Positions 33,086-40,616 of a stretch of 64,000 nucleotides of DNA are shown one piece after another; positions within the stretch are counted from its first letter, which is position 1, and the number at the start of each line of letters is the position of its first letter. The notes below the pieces were generated by a model, which saw only the letters and a list, made by a program, of their open reading frames with translations, had not been told where the DNA came from and searched no databases. A program made the position numbers and the translations under genes. The DNA comes from Clavibacter sp. A6099 (lineage in GTDB: Bacteria; Actinomycetota; Actinomycetes; Actinomycetales; Microbacteriaceae), in the NCBI RefSeq assembly GCF_021919125.1, contig NZ_CP083439.1, positions 3,038,001 through 3,102,000 on the forward strand, read 5' to 3'.

Positions 33086-34303
33086 ATGGCCGAACCGCAG
33101 AGCACCGTCCCCCTCAGCCGCGTCTCCACCCGCATCGGATCCATCGCCGAGTCCGCGACCCTCAAGGTCGACGGCAAGGCCAAGGCCCTGCAGGCCGCCG
33201 GACGCCCCGTCATCAGCTTCGCGGCGGGCGAGCCCGACTTCCCGACGCCCGACTACGTGGTCGAGGCCGCGGTCGAGGCTGCGCGGGATCCCCGCAACCA
33301 CCGCTACACCGCGGCGGCCGGCCTCCCCGACCTCCGCGAGGCGATCGCCGAGAAGACCCGCGTCTCCTCGGGCCTCGACGTGGGCATCGACCGGATCATC
33401 GTCACCAACGGCGGCAAGCAGGCCGTCTACCAGGCGTTCCAGACCCTGCTCGACCAGGGCGACGAGGTCCTCGTGCCCACTCCCTACTGGACCACGTACC
33501 CCGAGGCGATCCGGCTCGCCGGCGGCGTGCCCGTCGACGTCTTCGCGGGCGCCGACCAGGGCTACCTCGTCACGGTCGAGCAGCTCGAGGCCGCGTGGAC
33601 GCCGCGCACCAAGGTGCTGCTGTTCGTCTCGCCGTCGAACCCGACCGGCGCCGTCTACTCGCGGGAGCAGACCCGCGAGATCGGCGAGTGGGCGGAGTCG
33701 AAGGGCCTCTGGGTCATCAGCGACGAGATCTACCAGGACCTCGTCTACGACGGCGCCGAGGCCGCGAGCATCGTCGACGTGGTGCCGGCGCTGGCCGACC
33801 GCACGATCCTCGTCAACGGCGTCGCCAAGACGTACGCGATGACCGGCTGGCGCGTCGGGTGGATGGTCGGCCCGGCCGACGCCATCAAGGCCGCGGGCAA
33901 CCTGCAGTCGCACCTCTCCTCCAACGTCTCGAACGTCTCGCAGCGCGCGGCCATCGCGGCGCTCCGCGGCCCCCGCGACACCGTCGACCGGATGCGCGAG
34001 GCGTTCGACCGCCGCCGCCGCACGATCGTCGCCGAGCTCGACGCCATCCCCGGCTTCGTCACGCCGACGCCGCAGGGCGCGTTCTACGTCTACCCCGACG
34101 TCACCGGCCTCTTCGGCCGCGACATCGACGGCGTCACGCCGACCACCTCGCTCGAGGTCGCCGACGTGCTGCTCGAGAAGGCGGAGGTCGCCGCGGTCCC
34201 CGGCGAGGCGTTCGGTCCGAGCGGGTTCCTGCGCTTCAGCTACGCGCTCGGCGACGAGGCGCTGCTCGAGGGCGTGCGACGGATCCGCGACCTGCTGGCC
34301 TGA
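33086..34303 (+). CDS. Pyridoxal-phosphate aminotransferase (class I/II, aspartate-aminotransferase-like)
   Basis: The 405-residue protein is of fold type I. Motifs: [69 protein letters not shown], and the PLP lysine in [16 protein letters not shown], with the substrate Arg in FLRFSYAL. It matches actinobacterial aspartate or aromatic aminotransferases of subgroup I-gamma. TATGCT (33073-33078) ends 7 nt before ATG 33086, which settles the start over an ATG four nt earlier in another frame. Confidence 0.93.
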   Translation: MAEPQSTVPLSRVSTRIGSIAESATLKVDGKAKALQAAGRPVISFAAGEPDFPTPDYVVEAAVEAARDPRNHRYTAAAGLPDLREAIAEKTRVSSGLDVGIDRIIVTNGGKQAVYQAFQTLLDQGDEVLVPTPYWTTYPEAIRLAGGVPVDVFAGADQGYLVTVEQLEAAWTPRTKVLLFVSPSNPTGAVYSREQTREIGEWAESKGLWVISDEIYQDLVYDGAEAASIVDVVPALADRTILVNGVAKTYAMTGWRVGWMVGPADAIKAAGNLQSHLSSNVSNVSQRAAIAALRGPRDTVDRMREAFDRRRRTIVAELDAIPGFVTPTPQGAFYVYPDVTGLFGRDIDGVTPTTSLEVADVLLEKAEVAAVPGEAFGPSGFLRFSYALGDEALLEGVRRIRDLLA

Positions 34304-34320
34304 TCCGCCGCCCTGCCCCC

Positions 34321-34358
34321 GCTGGTCGGCCCGCCCCTAGAGGGCGAGGCCGACCAGC
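34321..34358. terminator. Bidirectional terminator between the aminotransferase and murB
   Basis: Arms GCTGGTCGGCC and GGCCGACCAGC (11 bp) plus an inner CGCCC/GGGCG stem surround the murB stop codon and lie 18 nt past the aminotransferase stop. Confidence 0.7.
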
Positions 34359-35491
34359 ACGGGCTCGGGCTGCAGGATCACGCCGTGCTCGCTCATCACG
34401 CGGCCCTGCACGTAGCGCGCGAGGGCGGCGACGTCCTCGGCGGTCGCGGTCCCGCGGTTGGTGAGCGCGAGCGTGTGCTTCGAGGAGACGGCCGCGCCGG
34501 ATCCCGGCAGCCGGAACCCGCGGCTGACTCCCGAGTGCTCGATGAGCCAGGCGGCGCTGAGCTTCACGCCCGCGGGCTCCCGACGGCGGCGCGCGGCGGC
34601 CTCGCGCTCGATCGCGTCGGCCACCTCCCACGCGTCGCCGAGCGGCACGACGAGGTCCTGCGGCGGATCCTCCTGCGGCCAGCGCGGGGCGTCGGCCGGG
34701 AGCGTGCGCGCGAAGGCGGCGCTGACGATGGGGTTCGTGAAGAAGGAGCCGGCGCTCCAGGTGTCGTGGTCCGCGTCGTCGAGCACCATGCCCTTGGACG
34801 CACGGAGGGCGAGCACCGTCTCGCGCACGCGGGCGACGGGGACGCGATCGCCGAGCTCCACGCCGAGCGCGCCGGCGAGCTGCGGGTAGGCGACGGGCAG
34901 GCCGAGCGCGTCGGGCCCCTCGCCGCGGGTGAGCGCGAAGTCCACCGAGAGGACGACGCCCACGCGGCCGCGCTTGAGCGCGGAGGTGCGGTAGCCGAGG
35001 CCGAGGTCGGCGGCACCCAGCCTCTCGACCTCGCCGGTCTCGTAGTCGAGGAAGTCGACGCCCTCGAGGACGTCGGCCACCTCCTGGCCGTACGCGCCGA
35101 TGTTCTGCACGGGCGAGGCGCCGGTGGATCCGGGGATCCCCGAGAGCGCCTCGAGCCCGGTGAGGCCCTCGGCCACGGTGCGCGCGACGAGCGCGTCCCA
35201 CGGCTCGCCGGCCTGCACGCGCACGAGGACGGTGCCGTCGGCCCGCTCCTCGCCGACGTCGACGCCGCGGGTCGCGATGCGGATCACGGTGCCCTCCACG
35301 CCCTCGTCCGAGATGAGGGAGTTGGATCCGCCGCCGAGGACCAACCAGTCCTCGCCGACGGCCCACAGGCCGAGGAGGGTGTCGACGAGCTCGTCGCGCT
35401 CGCTCACGGTGACGAGCTCCTCGGCCGGTCCGCCCACGCGGAGCGTGGTGAGGTCGGCGAGCGGGGCGTCGCGGTGGGTCTCGATCGTCAC
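34337..35491 (-). CDS. murB: UDP-N-acetylenolpyruvoylglucosamine reductase
   Basis: MurB reduces UDP-GlcNAc-enolpyruvate to UDP-MurNAc in peptidoglycan synthesis. The 384 residues show the FAD-binding domain (TTLRVGGPAEELVTV, WLVLGGGSNSLISD, GLEALSGIPGSTGASPVQNIGAYGQEV) and the substrate domain with SAGSFFTNPIVS (catalytic Ser) and SAAWLIEHSGVSRG. It is of the long type I class. GTG 35491 overlaps the end of the upstream MaoC-like gene, so murB is the third gene of a three-gene unit, an arrangement common in actinobacteria. Confidence 0.95.
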   Translation of the reverse strand: MTIETHRDAPLADLTTLRVGGPAEELVTVSERDELVDTLLGLWAVGEDWLVLGGGSNSLISDEGVEGTVIRIATRGVDVGEERADGTVLVRVQAGEPWDALVARTVAEGLTGLEALSGIPGSTGASPVQNIGAYGQEVADVLEGVDFLDYETGEVERLGAADLGLGYRTSALKRGRVGVVLSVDFALTRGEGPDALGLPVAYPQLAGALGVELGDRVPVARVRETVLALRASKGMVLDDADHDTWSAGSFFTNPIVSAAFARTLPADAPRWPQEDPPQDLVVPLGDAWEVADAIEREAAARRRREPAGVKLSAAWLIEHSGVSRGFRLPGSGAAVSSKHTLALTNRGTATAEDVAALARYVQGRVMSEHGVILQPEPVLVGLAL

Positions 35492-35498
35492 GGGTGCC

Positions 35499-35939
35499 CT
35501 ACGCCAGCCGGACCTGCGCCTGCGCGCGGCCGAGAACGGTCTTCCCGTCGACGGAGACGGCGATGTCGATGCGCACGGTGCCGGCATCGGCGTCGATCGC
35601 ACCGACCTTGGCGACGATCGAGAGGTCCTGGCCGTCGGCGGGATCCACGACCACGGGCCGCGTGAACCGCACGCCGTAGGACACGACGCGTGAGGGGTCG
35701 CCCGCCCAGTCGGCCACGGGCTGCACGGCCTGGCCCATGGTGAGCATGCCGTGGGCGAGGACACCCGGCAGCCCGACCGACGCGGCCACGTCGTCGCGGT
35801 AGTGGATGGGGTTGAAGTCGCCCGACGCGCCCGCGTAGCGGACGAGGGAGTCGCGCGTGAGGTGCACGGAGCGCTCCGCCACGACTTCGCCCACGGCGAG
35901 GTCGGCGAGCACGGGCACGGCGGCGGCTGCGGCGCTCAC
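35499..35939 (-). CDS. MaoC-like hydratase/dehydratase subunit (HadB-like)
   Basis: The 146-residue hot-dog-fold protein has the hydratase-2 motif YAGASGDFNPIHYRDDVAASVGLPGVLAHGMLTMG, where the Asp/His pair (D-F-N-P-I-H) is catalytic. It resembles HadB, the catalytic half of the (3R)-hydroxyacyl-ACP dehydratase of mycobacterial-type fatty acid elongation. Its GTG overlaps the stop of the partner gene by 4 nt, implying a heterodimer. In a genus without mycolic acids the exact acyl substrate is open. Confidence 0.88.
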   Translation of the reverse strand: MSAAAAAVPVLADLAVGEVVAERSVHLTRDSLVRYAGASGDFNPIHYRDDVAASVGLPGVLAHGMLTMGQAVQPVADWAGDPSRVVSYGVRFTRPVVVDPADGQDLSIVAKVGAIDADAGTVRIDIAVSVDGKTVLGRAQAQVRLA

Positions 35940-36385
35940 GCGTCGTCCCCGCGGACCACGAGGGTGGAGACGGCGGTCACGACGTGCGCGCCGGATCCGT
36001 CGACCATGGCGGACTCGGCGGTCACCATCGCGTTGCCGCCGAGGGTCGCCACCTTGGTGACGGTGAGCGTCGCGGTGAGCTCGTCGCCCGCGACCACCGG
36101 GCGGGAGTACGTGAACGCCTGCTCGCCGTGGACCACGCGGCTGAAGTCGATGCCGGCGTCGGGCTCGGCGAGCAGCTGCGCCAGCGTCGCCTCCTGCACC
36201 ACGACGGGGAACGTGCTCGGCGCGACCACGTCGGCGTGGCCCGCGGCGCGCGCGGCATCCGGGTCGAGGTGGACGGGGTGGGTCGCGCCGACGGCGCGGG
36301 CGAACTCGCGCACCTTCTCGCGTCCCACCAGGTACGGGGCGGCGGCGGGGAGCACGCGACCCTGGAGGTCTGGATTCACTGGCAC
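35936..36385 (-). CDS. MaoC-like dehydratase, non-catalytic subunit (HadA/HadC-like, FAS1-DH type)
   Basis: The 149-residue hot-dog-fold protein has YLVGREKVREFARAVGATHPVHLDPDAARAAGHADVVAPSTFPVVV and VVHGEQAFTYSRPVVAGDEL, the pattern of the HadA/HadC-like partner that binds acyl chains but lacks the full catalytic dyad. It precedes and overlaps the HadB-like gene. GTG 36385 is leaderless, with TAGGAT at 36392-36397 ending 6 nt upstream. Thus one leaderless mRNA probably covers both subunits and murB. Confidence 0.86.
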   Translation of the reverse strand: MPVNPDLQGRVLPAAAPYLVGREKVREFARAVGATHPVHLDPDAARAAGHADVVAPSTFPVVVQEATLAQLLAEPDAGIDFSRVVHGEQAFTYSRPVVAGDELTATLTVTKVATLGGNAMVTAESAMVDGSGAHVVTAVSTLVVRGDDA

Positions 36386-36487
36386 CGGACGATCCTACGC
36401 GGCGGCCGTCCGCGCGCCCGGGGCGGATCGCTCATCCGCCGGCCATGCGAGAGCCCCGGCGCGGGGTCCTCCCTGGGACACGCGAGA

Positions 36488-36520
36488 GCCCCGGCCCCCA
36501 CTTCTCGTGGGGACCGGGGC
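36488..36520 (-). terminator. Terminator after the 28-codon gene
   Basis: GCCCCGG...CCCAC and GTGGG...CCGGGGC form a nearly perfect hairpin 36 nt past the stop of the small gene at 36556-36642. Confidence 0.7.
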
Positions 36521-36555
36521 CCGGGTCGCGATTCCGCTGCTGCGGCGTCAGCTGC

Positions 36556-36642
36556 CTACTGGCAGGAGTCGCACTGCAGGAGCTCCATGGGGTCGACGGG
36601 GATCGCGTAGCCGCCGACGGTGTCGTTGTTGTCGTAGTCCAT
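36556..36642 (-). CDS. 28-residue peptide ending QCDSCQ, unrecognised
   Basis: A very short frame: an acidic start (MDYDNNDTVGGY), a middle AIPVDPMELL and an end QCDSCQ, with two Cys in a CxxC arrangement. Evidence that it is real: GGGAGG 5 nt before the ATG, a near-consensus promoter at 36783-36812, a structured leader, and a terminator at 36488-36520, forming a complete monocistronic unit. I do not recognise the family. It could be a metal- or redox-active peptide, a regulatory leader peptide or a modified-peptide precursor; none of these is demonstrated. Confidence 0.68.
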   Translation of the reverse strand: MDYDNNDTVGGYAIPVDPMELLQCDSCQ

Positions 36643-36667
36643 GGGTGCCTCCCGTTGTGTCTGGTCG

Positions 36668-36687
36668 GGAACCGCCGGTGCGGTTCC
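36668..36687 (-). promoter_or_regulatory. Leader hairpin upstream of the 28-codon gene
   Basis: GGAACCGC and GCGGTTCC are perfect 8-bp arms with a CGGT loop, ending 26 nt before the start codon. It may tune translation or attenuate transcription. Confidence 0.5.
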
Positions 36688-36718
36688 TCAGGTCTCGTGG
36701 CTCTCGCCCCGATGGCCT

Positions 36719-36746
36719 CCGGATCCGCGTCTTCGCGAGGATCCGG
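36719..36746 (-). promoter_or_regulatory. Second leader hairpin upstream of the 28-codon gene
   Basis: CCGGATCC and GGATCCGG arms enclose an inner GCG/CGC stem. It lies within the predicted 5' leader. Confidence 0.45.
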
Positions 36747-36782
36747 GTTGCTCGGCCACCCGGTGGGGCGGTGAGGTTCTCC

Positions 36783-36812
36783 ACTATATAACCCGAACTA
36801 CAGACCTGTCAT
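36783..36812 (-). promoter_or_regulatory. Near-consensus vegetative promoter for the 28-codon gene
   Basis: ATGACA (36812-36807), an 18-nt spacer and TATAGT (36788-36783) read leftward. This is the most consensus-like promoter noticed in the window, in an AT-rich patch, giving a leader of about 130 nt. Confidence 0.7.
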
Positions 36813-36813
36813 T

Positions 36814-36829
36814 CCACTACATGTAGTGG
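36814..36829. promoter_or_regulatory. Perfect 16-bp palindrome next to the promoter
   Basis: CCACTACATGTAGTGG is fully self-complementary and abuts the -35 hexamer on its upstream side. It is a probable binding site for a dimeric regulator that is not identified here. Confidence 0.62.
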
Positions 36830-36952
36830 TTCGGCGTGTCGCGACGCCTTCCGCGTCGTCATGCGGATCCGGGCGCGCGCACCGGATCCGGAGCCCGTGC
36901 GCACCCGGCGTGTCGCCCGCCACGGACCCGGGAAGACGGCCCGGGGACGCGC

Positions 36953-36985
36953 GAGGGCCGCCGCGAACGCGTCGCGGCGGCCCTC
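36953..36985 (-). terminator. Terminator after the small acidic protein gene
   Basis: Perfect 14-bp arms GAGGGCCGCCGCGA and TCGCGGCGGCCCTC with a 5-nt loop, 25 nt beyond the stop at 37011. Confidence 0.75.
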
Positions 36986-37010
36986 GTGCGCTCGGTGCGC
37001 GGGATGCGGA

Positions 37011-37208
37011 TCAGGCGTCGCCCTCGCGGGCATCCTTCTCCTCCTCCGACTCGCTGGCGGTGTAGTCGCCGCCGGCGGGCGCCTCGCGGCGCTCCTCGTC
37101 GTGGGCGTCGGGGACGGGGTTGCCCTGGGTCTTGTAGAGCACGTCGTCGTGCTCGGCGCCCGAGGCGTGGTCGTGGTCGGTGGGATCCGTGGAGTCGTGG
37201 TGGGTCAT
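37011..37208 (-). CDS. Small acidic, disordered protein of unknown function
   Basis: The 65-residue product is rich in Asp, Glu, His and Ser with no hydrophobic core (DPTDHDHASGAEHDD at the start, ASESEEEKDAREGDA at the end), so it is probably intrinsically disordered. One short ordered-looking segment is DVLYKTQGNPVPDAHDEERRE. ATG 37208 is leaderless, with TAGCCT (37215-37220) ending 6 nt upstream. A strong terminator follows, supporting a real independent gene. Confidence 0.72.
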   Translation of the reverse strand: MTHHDSTDPTDHDHASGAEHDDVLYKTQGNPVPDAHDEERREAPAGGDYTASESEEEKDAREGDA

Positions 37209-37280
37209 GCCCGGAGGCTACGCCGTGGCGAGGGACGCCGGAAGGCCGAGCGCCGCGGGAGGACACGCGGACAGTGGGCG

Positions 37281-37308
37281 GAGCCCCGCGGGCAGAGCCC
37301 CGCGGGCA
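37281..37308. repeat. Two tandem 14-bp units
   Basis: GAGCCCCGCGGGCA is repeated exactly twice, between the small acidic gene and the tRNA terminator. No function is evident. Confidence 0.7.
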
Positions 37309-37314
37309 GAGGAA

Positions 37315-37349
37315 AGGCCCCGGAACCTGGCGAGAGGTGTCCGGGGCCT
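37315..37349 (-). terminator. Terminator after tRNA-Met
   Basis: GGCCCCGGA and TCCGGGGCC arms; on the transcribed strand the hairpin is followed by TTTCC. Confidence 0.75.
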
Positions 37350-37386
37350 ATCGAGGAGGACGGACCGAAGAGGATCCGCGCTTCCG

Positions 37387-37460
37387 TAGCGGGAGCGGGA
37401 CTTGAACCCGCGACACCACGATTATGAGCCGTGTGCTCTAACCACCTGAGCTACCCCGCC
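37387..37460 (-). tRNA. tRNA-Met (anticodon CAT)
   Basis: The 74-nt tRNA has acceptor GGCGGGG/TCCCGCT with terminal G-U pairs, D arm AGCTCAGGTGGTTAGAGCA, anticodon loop CTCATAA and T arm GCGGGTTCAAGTCCCGC. Pairing at the first acceptor position fits an elongator type better than an initiator. It is co-oriented with tRNA-Thr 42 nt upstream. Confidence 0.95.
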
Positions 37461-37502
37461 ATGACCCCTGCGGCCGGCCGCAGCCGGACCCGAAGGGGAT
37501 CG

Positions 37503-37574
<72 letters not shown>

Positions 37575-37603
37575 GTACCCGGGCGCGTCGGAGACGCGCT
37601 GGA

Positions 37604-37617
37604 ACCATACGACGATA
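37604..37617 (-). promoter_or_regulatory. -10 region of the tRNA-Thr/tRNA-Met unit
   Basis: Two overlapping candidates read leftward: TGC-TATCGT (extended -10) and TATGGT. The first resembles TATCAT before tRNA-Tyr at 45769-45774. Confidence 0.5.
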
Positions 37618-37686
37618 GCAGGTCCGGGACCGCCCACGAGACGCGGGACGGCCCCGGACCGGGCACGGCAAGCCGGTCTCCGGGGA

Positions 37687-38625
37687 TCAGACCGCGGAGA
37701 GGTCCCGGATCTCGTCGACCGTCAGCTCGAGCTCGACGGAGGCGAGGAGGTCGGGCAGCTGCGTGAGGTCGCGCGCGCTGGCGATCGGCGCGGTGACCGA
37801 CGGCTGCGCCCGCAGCCAGGCGAGCGAGACCGTCGTGACGGAGACGCCGTGGGCCTCGGCGACCCGGTCCAGCACCTCGAGCAGGGCGCGGCCGTGGTCG
37901 TCCAGGTACTTGGACGCGGCTCCCGACCGCGGGCTGTCGACCTCGGCGCCGCGGTACTTGCCCGTGAGGAAGCCGCTGGCGAGGCTCGAGTAGGGGGCGG
38001 ATCCGATGCCCTCGCGGACGAGTAGGTCGGCGAGCTCGCCCTCGTAGCCGTCGCGGGCGACCAGGTTGTAGCGGTTCTGGAGGACCTCGAAGCGGGCGAT
38101 GCCCTCGCGGGCGGACACGTCGAGCGCGGCCTGCAGGCGCTCGGCGGTGAAGTTGGAGGCGCCGATCGCGCGGACCTTGCCCTCGGTCACGAGCTCGGCG
38201 AGCGCGGTGACGGTCTCCTCGATCGGGGTGTCCTGGTCGTCGACGTGCGCGTAGTAGAGGTCGATCGCGTCGACGCCGAGCCGACGCAGGCTCGCCTCGA
38301 CGCCGCGGCGGACGCTGTCGCGCGACGTGCCCTTCGCTGCCTCGTGCGCGCCGACCTTGGTGGCGATGACGAGGTCGTCGGGGCGGCCGCGCGAGGCGAG
38401 CCAGCGGCCGATGATCTCCTCGGACTCGCCGCCCGAGTTGCCGGGCTTCCACGCGGAGTACACGTCGGCGGTGTCGATGAAGTTGCCGCCTGCGGCGGTG
38501 TACGCGTCGAGGAGCTGGAAGGAGGTGGCCTCGTCGGCCGTCCACCCGAAGACGTTGCCGCCGAAGGACAGGGGCAGCACCTCCAGGCCGCTGGATCCGA
38601 GGGGCACGCGTGCGGGGTTCGTCAT
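37687..38625 (-). CDS. Aldo/keto reductase
   Basis: This 312-residue NADPH-dependent (beta/alpha)8 oxidoreductase has catalytic Asp/Tyr in FIDTADVYSAW, Lys in VIATKVG, and YYAHVDDQDTPIEETVTALAELV then GASNF. GAAGGAGA lies before ATG 38625. It is a close family relative of the reductase at 44542-45528 but differs in detail; the substrate, a sugar or keto compound, is unknown. Confidence 0.92.
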   Translation of the reverse strand: MTNPARVPLGSSGLEVLPLSFGGNVFGWTADEATSFQLLDAYTAAGGNFIDTADVYSAWKPGNSGGESEEIIGRWLASRGRPDDLVIATKVGAHEAAKGTSRDSVRRGVEASLRRLGVDAIDLYYAHVDDQDTPIEETVTALAELVTEGKVRAIGASNFTAERLQAALDVSAREGIARFEVLQNRYNLVARDGYEGELADLLVREGIGSAPYSSLASGFLTGKYRGAEVDSPRSGAASKYLDDHGRALLEVLDRVAEAHGVSVTTVSLAWLRAQPSVTAPIASARDLTQLPDLLASVELELTVDEIRDLSAV

Positions 38626-38797
38626 TCCTGATCTCCTTCGTCCGGTGATGAGGGCGGTGGCCGCCCCCTTCCCCAGCACGCAGGGGCGCCCGGCTATTCC
38701 GCCCGCGGCCGCATCCGGCAGCGTCCCGGCGTTCCGCGGGCCCGGCCGTCCGTGCGCTCGGCGGGAGCGCCCGGGGGCCGTCGCCTAGGCTCGATGC

Positions 38798-40537
38798 ATG
38801 ACCTCGCCTGCCCCCACAGCCCTGTCCACGGCTGCCCGGGACGACCTCTCGACCACCCCCGACAGCACCCCGCAGCACGGCACCGGATCCGAGTGGTGGC
38901 GCACCGCCGTCATCTACCAGATCTACCCGCGCTCCTTCGCCGACTCCGACGGCGACGGCATCGGCGACCTGCCCGGCATCACCGAGCGGCTCCCCGCGCT
39001 CCGCGAGCTCGGGGTCGACGCCGTCTGGCTGTCCCCCTTCTTCCTGTCGCCGCAGAACGACGCGGGCTACGACGTCGCCGACTACTGCGCGGTGGATCCA
39101 CTGTTCGGCACCCTCGACGACTTCGAGCGGATGCAGCACCGCGCGCACGAGCTCGGCCTCCGCGTGATCGTCGACATCGTCCCGAACCACACCTCCTCCG
39201 CGCACCGCTGGTTCCAGGAGGCGCTCGCCGCCCCCGCCGGCAGCGAGGAGCGCGGCCGCTACATGTTCCGCGACGGGGAGGGCGCCGACGGCGAGCTGCC
39301 CCCGAACAACTGGGAGTCGATCTTCGGCGGCCCGGCGTGGACCCGGCTCACCGAGCCCGACGGCACGCCCGGCCAGTGGTACCTGCACCTGTTCGACTCG
39401 TCGCAGCCCGACCTCGACTGGACGAACCCGTGGGTGCGCGAGCGCTTCCGCGAGATCCTCCGCTTCTGGCTGGACCGGGGCGTCGACGGGTTCCGCGTGG
39501 ACGTCGCGCACGGCATGGTCAAGGCGCCCGGGCTCCCCGACTACACGCCGCCCGAGGGCCAGGGCAGCATGGGCGGCGCCGGCGGGGTGGACGACCAGCC
39601 CGCTCCCCCGCCGCCGTACTTCGCGCAGGAGGGCGTGCACGAGATCTACCGCGAGTGGCGCGAGATCTTCGACTCCTACGAGGGGGACCGCGCAATGGTC
39701 GCCGAGGCCTGGGTCGAGCCGCTCGCGAAGCTCGCCGACTGGGTGCGTCCCGACGAGATGCACCAGGCCTTCAACTTCAGCTACCTCGAGACGCCGTGGG
39801 ACGCCGCCGCGCTCCGCCGGACGATCGACGCGTCGCTCGCGACGTTCTCCTCCGTGGGCGCGCCGAGCACGTGGGTGCTGTCGAACCACGACGTGGTGCG
39901 GCACGCCAGCCGCCTCGCGCTCTCGGGCGAGAACCCGCAGGGCGTCGGCATCGGGCCGCTCTCCGCCGTGACGGTGGACGAGGAGCTCGGCCTCCGCCGG
40001 GCCCGCGCCGCCAGCGCGCTCATGCTGGCTCTCCCCGGCAGCGCGTACATCTACCAGGGCGAGGAGCTCGGGCTGCCCGAGGACACCCGCCTGCCCGACG
40101 AGGCGCGCCAGGATCCTACGTTCCACCGCACCGCGGGCGAGCGCTACGGCCGCGACGGCTGCCGCGTGCCGATCCCGTGGGAGGCCGGGAAGCCGTCGTA
40201 CGGCTTCAGCGACGGCGACGCCAGCTGGCTGCCGCAGCCCGACGACTGGGACCGGTTCGCGCGCGACGCCGAGCAGGCGGATCCCGCGTCCACCCTGTCC
40301 CTCTACACGGAGGCGCTGCTGCTGCGCCGCGAGCACGGCCTCGCGCTGGGCGCGCTGGAGTGGGTCGGCGCGGAGGGCGATGACGTGATCGCGTTCGAGA
40401 GCGCGGGCGTGACCGTGATCGCGAACCTGGGCGACGCCGCGGTGCCGCTGCCCGAGGGCCGTGTGCTGCTCGCGAGCCGGCCGCTCGCCGGTGACACGGT
40501 GCCGTCGGACACGACCGTGTGGCTGATCCGGGACTAG
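38798..40537 (+). CDS. Alpha-glucosidase/oligo-1,6-glucosidase-like (GH13)
   Basis: This 579-residue GH13 hydrolase (alpha-amylase superfamily) has conserved regions VDIVPNHTS, GFRVDVAHGM (nucleophile Asp), MVAEAWVE (acid/base Glu) and LSNHDVVRH (transition-state Asp), plus WWRTAVIYQIYPRSFADSDGDGIGDLPGI at the start. It has no signal peptide and so acts on cytoplasmic alpha-glucosides such as maltose, isomaltose or sucrose-type sugars. TAGGCT (38786-38791) ends 6 nt before ATG 38798, a leaderless start. It is followed by a very strong terminator. Confidence 0.93.
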   Translation: MTSPAPTALSTAARDDLSTTPDSTPQHGTGSEWWRTAVIYQIYPRSFADSDGDGIGDLPGITERLPALRELGVDAVWLSPFFLSPQNDAGYDVADYCAVDPLFGTLDDFERMQHRAHELGLRVIVDIVPNHTSSAHRWFQEALAAPAGSEERGRYMFRDGEGADGELPPNNWESIFGGPAWTRLTEPDGTPGQWYLHLFDSSQPDLDWTNPWVRERFREILRFWLDRGVDGFRVDVAHGMVKAPGLPDYTPPEGQGSMGGAGGVDDQPAPPPPYFAQEGVHEIYREWREIFDSYEGDRAMVAEAWVEPLAKLADWVRPDEMHQAFNFSYLETPWDAAALRRTIDASLATFSSVGAPSTWVLSNHDVVRHASRLALSGENPQGVGIGPLSAVTVDEELGLRRARAASALMLALPGSAYIYQGEELGLPEDTRLPDEARQDPTFHRTAGERYGRDGCRVPIPWEAGKPSYGFSDGDASWLPQPDDWDRFARDAEQADPASTLSLYTEALLLRREHGLALGALEWVGAEGDDVIAFESAGVTVIANLGDAAVPLPEGRVLLASRPLAGDTVPSDTTVWLIRD

Positions 40538-40550
40538 CTCCGTACGGACG

Positions 40551-40590
40551 CGACGACGCCCCCTCGCCTTCGGGCGAGGGGGCGTCGTCG
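40551..40590. terminator. Bidirectional terminator with 18-bp arms
   Basis: CGACGACGCCCCCTCGCC and GGCGAGGGGGCGTCGTCG around a TTCG tetraloop separate the converging GH13 and M23 peptidase genes. It is the strongest hairpin in the window. Confidence 0.9.
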
Positions 40591-40616
40591 TACGGGCGCC
40601 GCGGCGCGGACGCCGA

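Larger units (their letters stand above)
36643..37010. other. 368-bp non-coding region: promoter, operator and hairpins
   Basis: From right to left it holds a strong hairpin ending the gene at 37011-37208 (36953-36985), a perfect palindrome (36814-36829), a leftward promoter (36783-36812) and two hairpins in the transcribed leader (36719-36746 and 36668-36687). Other frames here are Arg-rich shadows. Confidence 0.6.
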
